Positions 43,966 through 53,320 of a stretch of DNA of 64,000 nt are shown one piece after another; the first letter of the stretch is position 1, and each line of letters starts with the position of its first letter. Below the pieces are notes generated by a model, which was given only the letters and a program-made list of their open reading frames with translations, made no database searches and was not told the origin of the DNA. Origin of the DNA: Sulfitobacter brevis (GTDB lineage Bacteria; Pseudomonadota; Alphaproteobacteria; Rhodobacterales; Rhodobacteraceae); the NCBI RefSeq assembly GCF_900112755.1, contig NZ_FOMW01000001.1, positions 62,001-126,000 on the forward strand, given 5' to 3'. A program made the translations under genes and the position numbers.

Positions 43966-45166
43966 GGGCGCGTTGGACGGGCTGTTTGTTCTCGATCTGA
44001 CACGCATTCTGGCGGGGCCGACCTGCACCCAGCTTTTAGGCGACATGGGCGCGACGGTGATCAAGGTCGAAAACCCTGTGACCGCAGGCGATGACACCCG
44101 CGGCTGGGGGCCGAACTACAAGCTCGACAATGCGGGGGCAAAGACCGACCTTTCTGCGTATTTCATGACCGCCAACCGCAACAAACGTTCCATCGCCGTA
44201 GATATGACCACTGCCGAGGGCCAGCGCGTGTTGCGCCATCTTGCCGCCCGCGCCGATGTGGTTATCGAGAACTTCAAACCAGACGGGCTGGTGAAATACG
44301 GGTTGGATCACGCCACTCTGCGCAAGGCGCACCCGTCCTTGGTCTATTGCTCGATCTCGGGCTATGGCCAGACCGGACCGAACCGCGACCAACCGGGCTA
44401 TGACCTGATGGCGCAAGGCTTTGGCGGCATCATGTCGATCACCGGTGCACCGGACGGGCCACCGATGAAGGTCGGTGTCGGCATCGCAGATGTTATGTGC
44501 GGCATGTATGCAACAATCGGCGTGTTGGCGGCTCTGCGCCACCGTGACGCGACCGGCGAAGGCCAGCATATTGATCTGGCGCTGGTCGATGCCCAGATGG
44601 CGTGGCTGATCAATGAGGGCACCAACTACCTGACCTCTGGTCAACTGCCGGAGCGGCGCGGCAATGCGCATCCCAACATCGTGCCCTATGATACCTTTGA
44701 ATGCGCCGACGGGCATATCCTGCTGGCCGTCGGGAATGATCCGCAGTTTGTGCGCTATTGCGATGCCATCGGTCTGGAGGGCGTGGCGACGGACCCGCGC
44801 TTTGTGACCAACCTCGCGCGGATCGAAAACCGCGTGGCCTTGATGGACCATATCCGCCCCGCAATGCGCGCCCTGCCCAAAGCCGACGTGCTGGCACGGC
44901 TCAGAGCGGTCAAGGTCCCCTGCGGGCCGATCAATACCATTGGCGAAGCGCTCGAGTCCGATCAGGCCCGCGCCCGTGGCGTTGTGGTCGATGTCCCGGC
45001 TGCTGATGTGCAGGACGACAAGCTGCGGCTGCTTGCCAACCCGCTCAAATTCTCGGCCACGCCGGTGCGCTATGACCGTGCACCGCCACGGTTTGGTCAG
45101 GATACCGAGGAGGTTCTGCGCCGTTGGGGGCCCGACAGCGCCAAGGATAAAGCGCCCGAAAGCTAG
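43949..45166 (+). CDS. CaiB/BaiF-family CoA-transferase
   Basis: 405 residues, class III CoA-transferase fold. N-terminal FVLDLTRILAGPTCTQLLG and VIKVENP are typical, and the catalytic Asp is in QPGYDLMAQGFGG. Start at MTDASRGALDG, 17 bases inside the end of the ThDP-enzyme gene, which indicates coupling. Together they may convert an acid to its CoA thioester and cleave it, as formyl-CoA transferase and oxalyl-CoA decarboxylase do, but the acid is unknown. Confidence 0.88.
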   Translation: MTDASRGALDGLFVLDLTRILAGPTCTQLLGDMGATVIKVENPVTAGDDTRGWGPNYKLDNAGAKTDLSAYFMTANRNKRSIAVDMTTAEGQRVLRHLAARADVVIENFKPDGLVKYGLDHATLRKAHPSLVYCSISGYGQTGPNRDQPGYDLMAQGFGGIMSITGAPDGPPMKVGVGIADVMCGMYATIGVLAALRHRDATGEGQHIDLALVDAQMAWLINEGTNYLTSGQLPERRGNAHPNIVPYDTFECADGHILLAVGNDPQFVRYCDAIGLEGVATDPRFVTNLARIENRVALMDHIRPAMRALPKADVLARLRAVKVPCGPINTIGEALESDQARARGVVVDVPAADVQDDKLRLLANPLKFSATPVRYDRAPPRFGQDTEEVLRRWGPDSAKDKAPES

Positions 45167-45272
45167 GCATCCGTCCCGCTAAACGGGCAAATCGCGGGTT
45201 TTCTGACATAATCGTTCACGGAATTTGGCGGAAGCTTCACTTTGGTGTGTGGCTGCGCCCATGGTCGTTCTT

Positions 45273-45317
45273 CGAAAACGCTTTTGCGGGTACTCCTGTT
45301 TCCGCACACCGTTTTCG
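45273..45317. repeat. Hairpin upstream of the TPR gene
   Basis: CGAAAACG at 45273-45280 pairs with CGTTTTCG at 45310-45317, with an inner GCGG/CCGC pair in the loop. It lies 15 bases before the ATG of the TTC38-like gene. May be a leader hairpin or an operator. Confidence 0.4.
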
Positions 45318-45331
45318 TGAAAGGCTCCCTT

Positions 45332-46681
45332 ATGATGACAGATCTCTGCGCCGCGCCGCTCAGCCTCCAGACACCGCAGGCTCTGCAGGAGTGGAACGCC
45401 ATGGTGCGGGCGTTTCTGGGCCATAAAGCCGCAACACCGGTGCATCTTGCTGCGGTTCTGACCGCGGAGCCTGACTTCGCAATGGGCCATGCGGCACGCG
45501 GGCTCTTCTCGCTGATGATGGGCAAAGCTGAACTGCGAGCCGTAGCCCAAGATGCCCTCAGGGCCGCAAAAGCTGCCGGCACCGGTGGCCCGATCACCCC
45601 GCGCGAACAGGGGTGGATCGACGCGCTGGATCACTGGTTGGGTGGCAGCCCGACAGGCGCCGTGGCGGCATTGGAGACAGTGCTTGCCACGACCCCGCAA
45701 GACACGCTGACCGCCAAAGCCAGCCACGGACTACGCTTCATCTTGGGCGATGCGCAGGGTATGCGCGCCTCGGTCGAGCGGGTGTTGCCTGCCCATGGCG
45801 CCGACCACCCGCTGCGCGGCTATCTGCTGGGTTGCCATGCCTTCAGTCTCGAAGAAACCGGCGATTACGCGGGGGCGGAGGCGGCTGGTTTGCAAGGGCT
45901 TGTCCACGCGCCCGACGATGCTTGGGGTCTGCACGCGGTGGCCCACGTCCATGACATGCGCGCCGATCCGGATGCGGGTATCGCGCTGATCGAGGCTTAT
46001 GAGGGCGCATGGAGCGGGGCGAACAACTTTCGCTATCACGTCTGGTGGCACAAAGCGCTGCTGCACCTTGATCGCGGCGAATACGATATCGCGCTGGCGC
46101 TTTATGATGCCCAGATCAGGGCCGACAAGACCGACGACTACCGCGACATCGCCAATGCTACCTCGCTTTTGATGCGACTGCAACTTGACGGGATCGCCGT
46201 GGCAGACCGTTGGGAGGAACTGGCAGCGATCTGCGAAACCCGCGTGGAGGACGGCTGTCTGGTCTTTGCAGATCTGCATTACATGATGGCGCTGGCCGCA
46301 GATGGCCGCAGCGGCGCAGAAGCTGCCCTCACCGCGCGTAGCATCCGCGATGCCCGCACGCGCAGTGATATGGGGCACCGGTATGCCGATCCGGGCGTCG
46401 CGGCATTGGGCGGGCTGACTGCCTTTGCCGAAGGGCGCTATGGTGTCGCCTTCACGCTATTGGCGAAGGCCCGCCCAAAAATGCAAACAATTGGCGGAAG
46501 TCACGCACAACGTGACATATTCGAGCGTATGACCATTGACGCGGGGTTGCGCTCAGGTCATTTCGACGCGACTGAAAACCTCCTGTTGGATCGCCTGCAT
46601 TTGCGCGCCGGACATGAGGACAGATTCACCTCAACCCGGTTCGACCGGCTGGGACGCGCCCGACGCATCCCTGCCCAATAG
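45332..46681 (+). CDS. TTC38-like tetratricopeptide repeat protein
   Basis: 449 residues. Helical TPR-like repeats; AVAHVHDMRADPDAG and WWHKALLHLDRGEYDIAL are typical of the TTC38 family. No signal peptide. Function of this family is unknown; bacterial members sit near metabolic genes. The ATG at 45332 has AAAGG seven bases upstream, and a second ATG follows at once. It precedes opgC by 30 bases on the same strand, so it may be part of that transcript. Confidence 0.82.
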   Translation: MMTDLCAAPLSLQTPQALQEWNAMVRAFLGHKAATPVHLAAVLTAEPDFAMGHAARGLFSLMMGKAELRAVAQDALRAAKAAGTGGPITPREQGWIDALDHWLGGSPTGAVAALETVLATTPQDTLTAKASHGLRFILGDAQGMRASVERVLPAHGADHPLRGYLLGCHAFSLEETGDYAGAEAAGLQGLVHAPDDAWGLHAVAHVHDMRADPDAGIALIEAYEGAWSGANNFRYHVWWHKALLHLDRGEYDIALALYDAQIRADKTDDYRDIANATSLLMRLQLDGIAVADRWEELAAICETRVEDGCLVFADLHYMMALAADGRSGAEAALTARSIRDARTRSDMGHRYADPGVAALGGLTAFAEGRYGVAFTLLAKARPKMQTIGGSHAQRDIFERMTIDAGLRSGHFDATENLLLDRLHLRAGHEDRFTSTRFDRLGRARRIPAQ

Positions 46682-46711
46682 CGCCACTTTTATCTGGAAT
46701 ACTTCACGGCC

Positions 46712-47977
46712 ATGACCCTTGCCGACCCGACCCTCATCCCTGCCCGTCCCGTCACCGCCCTTGGCGCTGTGTCCCACACCCGCGTGCGCGACCTGCGACT
46801 GGATTTCTTTCGTGGCATCGCGATGTTTATCATTCTGATCTCGCACACGCCCGGCAACTTTCTGTCGTCATGGATTCCCGCGCGTTGGGGCTTTTCCGAC
46901 GCGACCGAGATTTTCGTGTTCTGTTCGGGCATGGCCTCGGCCATCGCTTTTGGTGGTGCCTTCGACCGGATGGGATGGCGGCTGGGCACCGCGCGTGTCG
47001 GGTTTCGGGTGTGGCAGGTATACTGGGCCCACATCGGGCTGTTCATCGCCATTGCCACCCTGCTTGCGGGCATCGATTTTTACGGTGGCTATGACAAGAA
47101 CTACATCGGCTCACTGAACCTGTGGAAATTCTTTGACGATCCGGCAGAGCCGTTGATCGGGCTGATGACACTTAGCTATGTGCCTAACTATTTCGATATC
47201 CTGCCGATGTATATGGTCGTGCTGGTGATGCTGCCCGTGGTGATGGCGCTGTCGCGGGTGCATTTGGGGCTGGTGGCTGCGTTTGTGATTGTGGTCTGGC
47301 TGCTCGCACAGAAATGGCTGCTGATCCGGTTGGGGCTGGTTGATCTGCACCTCGCCTTTCCGGCGGAGCCCTGGTCCGAGCGGCGCTGGTTTTTCAACCC
47401 GTTCGGCTGGCAACTGATCTTTTTCACCGGTTTTGCACTGATGCGCGGCTGGTTGCCCAAGCCGCCGGTAACGCTCGCTCTGCTGGGGATAACTCTGCTG
47501 TTGGTGCTCGCCAATATTCCGCTGAGCAATATCGGCGTGCGCGCGGTTGAACGTGACTGGTTCTTTGTGACCGAAACCGGAAATCCGGTGATCAATGCGC
47601 GGCTGGCGCTGGGTGGCCTGATCGACAAGACCAACTTTGGCCTGCTCCGATTTGTCCAGTTCTTGAGCCTTGCCTATCTGGCGTGGGTGCTGGCAGGCGA
47701 TAAGGGCAAAAACCTGTTGGCCCGTGGCAGCAGCGCTTTGGCTACGGGATGGAGCGGCCTGCTGGCGGTGATCCTCAAGGTCGGGCAGCAATCGCTTGCG
47801 GTGTTTATCACCTCGATGTTTCTGGCACGCGTCATGGGCTTTGTGATGGACCTTGCGGGGCGTGGCACGGCAACGGTCTGGCTGGTTAACATCGCTGGCG
47901 GCGCGATTCTGGTCTTGGTGGCTTACAGCGCAGGCTGGTTTAAATCGCAACCTTGGCGCAGCAAGGGGGCCGCATAA
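46712..47977 (+). CDS. opgC: OpgC-type acyltransferase (osmoregulated periplasmic glucan succinylation)
   Basis: 421 residues, about ten membrane helices. DLRLDFFRGIAMFIILISHT at the N-terminus is the acyltransferase-3/OpgC-type start. OpgC family proteins succinylate periplasmic glucans. The gene overlaps the next start by one base (TAATG), followed by opgG and opgH, so its substrate is almost certainly the glucan made by those. Confidence 0.9.
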   Translation: MTLADPTLIPARPVTALGAVSHTRVRDLRLDFFRGIAMFIILISHTPGNFLSSWIPARWGFSDATEIFVFCSGMASAIAFGGAFDRMGWRLGTARVGFRVWQVYWAHIGLFIAIATLLAGIDFYGGYDKNYIGSLNLWKFFDDPAEPLIGLMTLSYVPNYFDILPMYMVVLVMLPVVMALSRVHLGLVAAFVIVVWLLAQKWLLIRLGLVDLHLAFPAEPWSERRWFFNPFGWQLIFFTGFALMRGWLPKPPVTLALLGITLLLVLANIPLSNIGVRAVERDWFFVTETGNPVINARLALGGLIDKTNFGLLRFVQFLSLAYLAWVLAGDKGKNLLARGSSALATGWSGLLAVILKVGQQSLAVFITSMFLARVMGFVMDLAGRGTATVWLVNIAGGAILVLVAYSAGWFKSQPWRSKGAA

Positions 47978-49506
47978 TGCTGCGTCGCGATGTCCTCAAA
48001 TCCTTGATGGCGCTGGCCGCCCTCCCCGCGGCCGCATGGGCCGAAGAACTTGGCTTGCAGCTGGGCGTAGCGTCTGAACCTTTTGACAGCGACACGCTGA
48101 TTGCCATGGCGCGCAGACGCGCAGCCGCCACTTTTCAGCCGCGTGAAAAAGTGCCGCAAGCGTGGCGCGACCTGTCCTACGACCAATACCGCCAGATTTG
48201 GTTCGACGCGCGTAATGCGCTGTGGGAAGGCACTGATCTGCCGCAGCGCATCGATGTTTTTCCGGCGGGAATGTATTTCCCCCAGGCGGTGGCTTTGAAT
48301 GTTGTCGAAAACGGGGTGGCGCGGCCTGTCGGATTTGATTTGGGCGTGTTTGACACAACCGACACCTTCCCCGAAATGCCAATTGGCGATGCGATGGGCT
48401 ATTCCGGACTGCGCCTGCGGGCCGAGCTTGAAAAACCCGGCATTTTTCAGGAATACGCAGTATTTCAGGGTGCCAGCTATTTCCGCGGCATCGGCACCGG
48501 CGAAGTTTATGGCCTGTCGGCGCGCGGTCTGGCGATCAATACCGGCGATGACGCGGGCGAGGAATTTCCCGATTTCGTCGCCTTCTGGCTCGAAACGCCG
48601 GACCCGCAAAGCAGTGACATCGTGCTGCATGCGCTGCTCGATTGCCCGTCCTGCTCGGGCGCCTACCGGTTTCACATCCGCCACGGCGCGGTGCTGGAAA
48701 TGACCGTCAGCGCGCATATTTTTGCCCGACAAGAAATCGCGCATCTGGGCATTGCACCGCTTACGTCGATGTTTTTGTTCGACGATACCATGCGGCAGCG
48801 ATTTTCCGATTTCCGCCCGGCTGTGCATGACAGTGACGGCTTGCTGATCCACAATGGCGCGGATGAGGTCATCTGGCGGCCACTTGCCAACCCGACCCGC
48901 CTACAAATCAGCGCATTTTCTGACGAGAACCCGCGCGGCTTTGGCCTGATGCAGCGCAAGCGTACCTATTCCGACTTCAATGACCTTGAGGCGCTTTATC
49001 ACAAGCGCCCCGCTGTCTGGATCACACCAGGTGAAAACTGGGGTGCGGGCGCTGTGACCTTGGTTGAAATCCCCGCCGATCTTGAGATTTACGACAACAT
49101 TGTTTGCTACTGGCGCCCTGCCACACCGCTGCCTGCGGGGGCGGAACACCAGATGAGCTATACCCTGCATTGGGGTGCTGATCCGGTGGCGGCAACGGCG
49201 GATGTGCCCGTCAAAGTGCTCAATACCGCGATGGGCGGCAGGCCAGAGGGCGGCCAGATTGTGGCAGTTGATTTTGCCCATAGCGATATGGTGCCCGACG
49301 ATCTGGCACAGATCGAGGTGGTGTTGCGCAGCAGCGAAGGCACGCTGGTGTCCTCGGTGCTGCAGCGCAACCCCGAGACCAATGGCCCGCGCCTTGCCTT
49401 CACCTTCAAACCTGACGACGCCGAGCAGATCGAATTCCGCGCGCAATTGCGCCTGAACGACGAACCGCTGAGCGAAATATGGCTTTACCGATGGACCAAA
49501 CCATGA
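47977..49506 (+). CDS. opgG: Periplasmic glucan biosynthesis protein OpgG
   Basis: 509 residues. The signal peptide MLRRDVLKSLMALAALPA contains twin Arg and looks Tat-like, less usual for OpgG but common in this group. The beta-sandwich OpgG/D fold shows YDQYRQIWFDARNALW, then FDLGVFD and MGYSGLRLR. It is needed for glucan backbone branching and release in the periplasm. The start overlaps the opgC stop and its stop overlaps the opgH start, so all three are coupled. Confidence 0.93.
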   Translation: MLRRDVLKSLMALAALPAAAWAEELGLQLGVASEPFDSDTLIAMARRRAAATFQPREKVPQAWRDLSYDQYRQIWFDARNALWEGTDLPQRIDVFPAGMYFPQAVALNVVENGVARPVGFDLGVFDTTDTFPEMPIGDAMGYSGLRLRAELEKPGIFQEYAVFQGASYFRGIGTGEVYGLSARGLAINTGDDAGEEFPDFVAFWLETPDPQSSDIVLHALLDCPSCSGAYRFHIRHGAVLEMTVSAHIFARQEIAHLGIAPLTSMFLFDDTMRQRFSDFRPAVHDSDGLLIHNGADEVIWRPLANPTRLQISAFSDENPRGFGLMQRKRTYSDFNDLEALYHKRPAVWITPGENWGAGAVTLVEIPADLEIYDNIVCYWRPATPLPAGAEHQMSYTLHWGADPVAATADVPVKVLNTAMGGRPEGGQIVAVDFAHSDMVPDDLAQIEVVLRSSEGTLVSSVLQRNPETNGPRLAFTFKPDDAEQIEFRAQLRLNDEPLSEIWLYRWTKP

Positions 49507-51416
49507 CCGTCTCTTCCGCCACTCCTTTGGCCTCCTGCGTGGCCATGCCAACACCCGCGCCGCTGCTGATGCAGGCCCAGGACCTGACCCGCGCGCCTGT
49601 ACGGCGGGCAGGCGGGGGCGCCGAAGGTCGGGCCAAGCGTGCAGGCTCGCCCTGGCGTTTGGCGGTCTTTGGTCCCGCCCTTGTCGGGACCGCAGTGTTG
49701 ATGTTCGGGCTTTATAGCTGGATGGCCAATGCGGGCATGTCGGGGCTGGAATGGGCCTTGCTTGCGATGATCGGTGCAACCTTCGTTTGGGTCACCCTGT
49801 CGGTCAGCACTGTGGGCGTCGCGGTCGCGGGTATTCTTGCCCGCGAAGATGCCGATACCCGCGCCCCTGCCGATGTCACCGGCATCGATGTGGCCCTTCT
49901 GGTGCCGGTCTATAATGAAGTACCTTGGGATGTGTTTGGCAATGCCGCCGCGATGCTGGACGATCTGGCACGGCGCCGCAGCCCGCACTGCTATTCGCTG
50001 TTCGTGCTGTCTGATACCCGCGACGACGCGATTGCTGCGCAGGAATGGCAGGCCTTCCAGAGTCTGCGCGACACCGCCCCGCAAGGCTTCTCGGTCCACT
50101 ACCGGCGCCGCGCCGACAATATCGACAAGAAGGTCGGCAACCTGCTCGACTGGATCACCGGATGGGGGGCGGCTTATCAAGGCATGGTGGTTCTTGACGC
50201 CGACAGCCTGATGACGGGCCGCGCGATTGACCGGCTGGCTTCTGAATTAAGCGCCGATCCCGATGCGGGGCTGATCCAGACCTTTCCGATGCTGATCGGC
50301 GCCGACACGCTGTTTGCCCGCCTGCAACAGTTCTCCAACATTGCTTACGGCTGGCTGCTGGCCGAAGGGCTGGCACTTTGGGCGCAGTATGAGGGCAATT
50401 ATTGGGGCCATAACGCGATCATCCGCACCCGTGCCTTTGCCGAATGCGCAGGGCTGCCACATCTGCGCGGCCGGGGCGGGCGCGAAGAATTGATCCTCAG
50501 CCATGATTTTGTCGAGGCAGGGCTGCTGCGCCGCGCTGGATGGCGGGTGCGGTTTCTGCCCCGCGTGTCAGGCAGTTTCGAAGAAACCCCGAGCACGCTG
50601 ATCGACTATGTGCTGCGCGACCGCCGTTGGTGTCGCGGCAACCTGCAACACCTGCGTTTGCTGGGCACCGCTGGGCTGCACCCTGTGTCGCGCTTCCATC
50701 TGTTTCACGGTGCGGTCAGCTATCTGCTCAGCCCTGCATGGTTTGTGCTTTTGGTATTCTGGTCGCTACTCGGCGTGGATTCCGAGACCAACCTGATCCG
50801 CTATTTTAACGAGGCAAACCCCTATTTTCCCGATTGGCCCCCCGCGATGAGCCATATCGATTCCGCCGTGTTCCTGATCATCATGTACGCGATGCTGCTG
50901 ACCCCCAAGATCGCGGGCGCTGGCATCATCGCCGCCTACCCCAAAGCGACGCGGGTATTTGGTGGGCGCACGGCCTTTCTGACGGCCTTCGTGATCGAGG
51001 TGGCCCTGTCGGTCGCCTATGCCCCGATCCTGATGATCCAGCAGACCAAAGCCGTGCTGCGTGCTTTCTTCACAAGGTTCGAGCCTTGGGCCCCGCAGCG
51101 CCGTGACGCGCATAGCTATCCGCTGCGCACGCTGATCGCGTTTCACTGGGTCGAAACCGTCTTGGGGCTGGTGCTGTTGAGCGGGCTCTTTGCGGGGTTG
51201 CTGTCGCTTTGGCTGGTGCCGATCGTCTTCAGCCTTGTGCTTGCGGTGCCACTCTCGGCGCTATCGGCCTTTAACCTTACCCGCTGGGCGCCAGACGGGC
51301 TGCGCATGGACAGCCCGCACACCCTGCGCGAACCGGGAATTGTCACCCGCGCACGCGCCGAGCGGGCTTTGCTGAAAAGTCAGATGACCACCGCTGATAG
51401 TATCGCGGCGCAGTAG
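49503..51416 (+). CDS. opgH: Glucan glucosyltransferase OpgH (MdoH)
   Basis: About 637 residues. A GT2-type catalytic domain lies near residues 125-400: DVALLVPVYNE, VVLDADSLM, ILSHDFVEAGLL and the (Q/R)xxRW motif as RRWCRGNLQHL. Several membrane helices flank it. OpgH builds the beta-1,2-glucan backbone from UDP-glucose. The ATG at 49503 shares ATGA with the opgG stop; earlier ATGs at 49479 and 49491 are possible. The N-terminal cytoplasmic part is shorter than in E. coli, which has about 840 residues. Confidence 0.93.
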   Translation: MTVSSATPLASCVAMPTPAPLLMQAQDLTRAPVRRAGGGAEGRAKRAGSPWRLAVFGPALVGTAVLMFGLYSWMANAGMSGLEWALLAMIGATFVWVTLSVSTVGVAVAGILAREDADTRAPADVTGIDVALLVPVYNEVPWDVFGNAAAMLDDLARRRSPHCYSLFVLSDTRDDAIAAQEWQAFQSLRDTAPQGFSVHYRRRADNIDKKVGNLLDWITGWGAAYQGMVVLDADSLMTGRAIDRLASELSADPDAGLIQTFPMLIGADTLFARLQQFSNIAYGWLLAEGLALWAQYEGNYWGHNAIIRTRAFAECAGLPHLRGRGGREELILSHDFVEAGLLRRAGWRVRFLPRVSGSFEETPSTLIDYVLRDRRWCRGNLQHLRLLGTAGLHPVSRFHLFHGAVSYLLSPAWFVLLVFWSLLGVDSETNLIRYFNEANPYFPDWPPAMSHIDSAVFLIIMYAMLLTPKIAGAGIIAAYPKATRVFGGRTAFLTAFVIEVALSVAYAPILMIQQTKAVLRAFFTRFEPWAPQRRDAHSYPLRTLIAFHWVETVLGLVLLSGLFAGLLSLWLVPIVFSLVLAVPLSALSAFNLTRWAPDGLRMDSPHTLREPGIVTRARAERALLKSQMTTADSIAAQ

Positions 51417-51421
51417 CGACG

Positions 51422-51883
51422 TCAGGGCGGGGTAACGGGCAAACCGCGCGCCAACCAGCCCGGCCCAGCACCTGAGCCGAGCATTCCCTCGGGGACATCA
51501 AGTATATGGGTAAATCCGTCTTGGCGCAGTTGGTTTGCCATCGCGCGGGACCGGATACCGCGCGCGCAGATCAAGGCAATCGGTGTGTTGGGATCGCCCA
51601 CAACAGCCTGCAGCGCCTCGCCAAAATCGGCGCGGCGCATATCAAGGGTCAGCGCCCCTTCCGGCACGCCGGTTGCGGCCCATTCATCAGGCCTGCGGAT
51701 ATCGACGAGCACCAATGCGTCGGACCGCACACCTTCCAACGCTTCGGGCGCGGTCAGGTCGCCGGCGGCAACCTCGGCCCCTGTGTTAAACCAGCGCAAT
51801 GACGCCCAGACGCCACCGCCCACAGCCGCCGCGCCGCCGAACAGAACTGCCCGCCGCCCGATTGGCTGAGACGTGGATAACAT
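51422..51883 (-). CDS. Rhodanese-domain protein with Tat signal
   Basis: 153 residues. N-terminal GRRAVLFGGAAAVGG is Tat-like. One rhodanese domain follows: VLVDIRRPDEWAATGVPEGA, and the catalytic Cys loop is LICARGIRSRA, with the Cys in the CxxGxRS active-site form. A periplasmic sulfurtransferase-like protein. It is cotranscribed with the YHS gene two bases upstream. It is convergent with opgH. Confidence 0.9.
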   Translation of the reverse strand: MLSTSQPIGRRAVLFGGAAAVGGGVWASLRWFNTGAEVAAGDLTAPEALEGVRSDALVLVDIRRPDEWAATGVPEGALTLDMRRADFGEALQAVVGDPNTPIALICARGIRSRAMANQLRQDGFTHILDVPEGMLGSGAGPGWLARGLPVTPP

Positions 51884-51885
51884 GA

Positions 51886-52410
51886 TCAGTTGACCGGCGC
51901 CGCGCTTGAGAATTGCGGGATCGTACTGGTTGAGGCGGCTTTGGGCTCGATCGATGCCCAGTTGCCTTCGGCCAGATCAAGGTTGGCAGGAATATCTTCT
52001 TCCCAGAAGCCGACGACATTCTTGGTGATATTGAGATAGAGCTTGTCGTCGATGATCCGCCACAGGTTCGGATTCCCCGGCACCTTGCCGCCCTTGCTGA
52101 CGCCGTAAGCGCAATGGCCATCATACTGCGGCGCAAAGGCATCGGGGTTGGCGGTAAAGCGGGCCAGATTTTCTTGGGAAGAAAAGGCGAAGGTTGCGCC
52201 GTTATGCTCGGCGGTGAACTGCTTGGAGCCTTCAATGCCCGAAGGCTGGCTCTGCCCGACCGGATTTTGCGCCAAATCGAAATAGGCCACTACATCATAG
52301 CCGGAGGCGGCAAATCCGGTCTCGTCGACGTATTGTGCCCCCGCCCATGCCTGGCTGGCGAGCGTAATTGCGGTGGCGGCAGCGGCAATTGTCAGAGCAA
52401 ATCGGGTCAT
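51886..52410 (-). CDS. YHS domain-containing secreted protein
   Basis: 174 residues. A signal peptide (LTIAAAATAITLASQAWA) is followed by an YHS domain: GYDVVAYFDLAQNPVGQSQ, NGATFAFSSQENLARFTANP and DGHCAYGVSKG. YHS domains bind metal or heme-related ligands; the function of this periplasmic type is unknown. The rhodanese gene starts two bases after the stop, so they are likely functionally linked. Confidence 0.88.
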   Translation of the reverse strand: MTRFALTIAAAATAITLASQAWAGAQYVDETGFAASGYDVVAYFDLAQNPVGQSQPSGIEGSKQFTAEHNGATFAFSSQENLARFTANPDAFAPQYDGHCAYGVSKGGKVPGNPNLWRIIDDKLYLNITKNVVGFWEEDIPANLDLAEGNWASIEPKAASTSTIPQFSSAAPVN

Positions 52411-52537
52411 CGCAGGAATCCTCCCTTTGGGGCTATTGCGACCACCCTACTGCAGAACCAGCTTCCCGCAGCTAACCTGCGCGTGATCTCGCAGCGATGT
52501 GAGTATTGCGTGAGCCTTTCACACGGATTCACCGCTA

Positions 52538-53320
52538 TTATTTCAAAATGGGCGGCTTTGCGGGGTCCATTCCGGGCGGCAAGCGCGGGGTTTGTTGCAA
52601 TCCTTCACCCTGCGGCAGGTCGAACCGCAGCCCCACTTTGCCGAGTTTCGCCACCGTAGGATCATTCGGCGCGAAAAATCCGATGTCCATCGCACCCGCT
52701 TCAATACCTGAAAACGTCAGTGCCTCGGAGGCCGCGCGGACCAAGGCATCCTGCGCACGCGGGATCGCCCCCACGAAGCCCAGCAGATGCCCGCGCCCGC
52801 CGCCTGCATATTCGACCCCGACCAGCCAAGCGCCAGCGGCCATCCCTGTAGCGGTGGCAAGTTTTGCATCAATTGCGGCGATCAGGGTTTCAGGCAAACC
52901 ACGCGGCGGGATCACCCGCTCGATCCGCGCCTCGACCGAGGCAGGCGTATGATCCAGCGTTTCACGCAGCCATTGCATCGCCCCGGCAGGCAGCAGAATT
53001 TCAGAGGGTGCCACGTTCAGGTTTACCGCCATGCCCAAGGGCTGATCGGCCAACATGGCGGCAATCGCCCTGCCCGACAGCGCCACATAAGGGGCGGAAT
53101 CACCAACATATTCCGCCAGCCGTGCGGCGCGGTCAAAAACGATCACATACGCATCATCAAAGAGTTGCGGGTTTATCTGATCATCGTCCGGCTCCGCCTC
53201 CAACAGCAAAAACAACTCGACGTCGGCGATCCGTTCGTAAAAGCGCAGCCGCGCGGTGTCATCGTCTGGCGCGGCCATCATTGCGGCGTGGGCTTGGTCC
53301 AGCGGGGTTAGTTCAGTCAT
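52538..53320 (-). CDS. SseB-family protein
   Basis: 260 residues. Two SseB-type segments are visible: LRFYERIADVELFLLLEAEP and, later, ALVRAASEALTFSGIEAG. This family is called enhanced serine sensitivity protein, and its activity is unknown. It overlaps the 3' end of the uracil-DNA glycosylase-like gene by eight bases and is likely cotranscribed. No membrane segment or signal peptide. Confidence 0.8.
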   Translation of the reverse strand: MTELTPLDQAHAAMMAAPDDDTARLRFYERIADVELFLLLEAEPDDDQINPQLFDDAYVIVFDRAARLAEYVGDSAPYVALSGRAIAAMLADQPLGMAVNLNVAPSEILLPAGAMQWLRETLDHTPASVEARIERVIPPRGLPETLIAAIDAKLATATGMAAGAWLVGVEYAGGGRGHLLGFVGAIPRAQDALVRAASEALTFSGIEAGAMDIGFFAPNDPTVAKLGKVGLRFDLPQGEGLQQTPRLPPGMDPAKPPILK

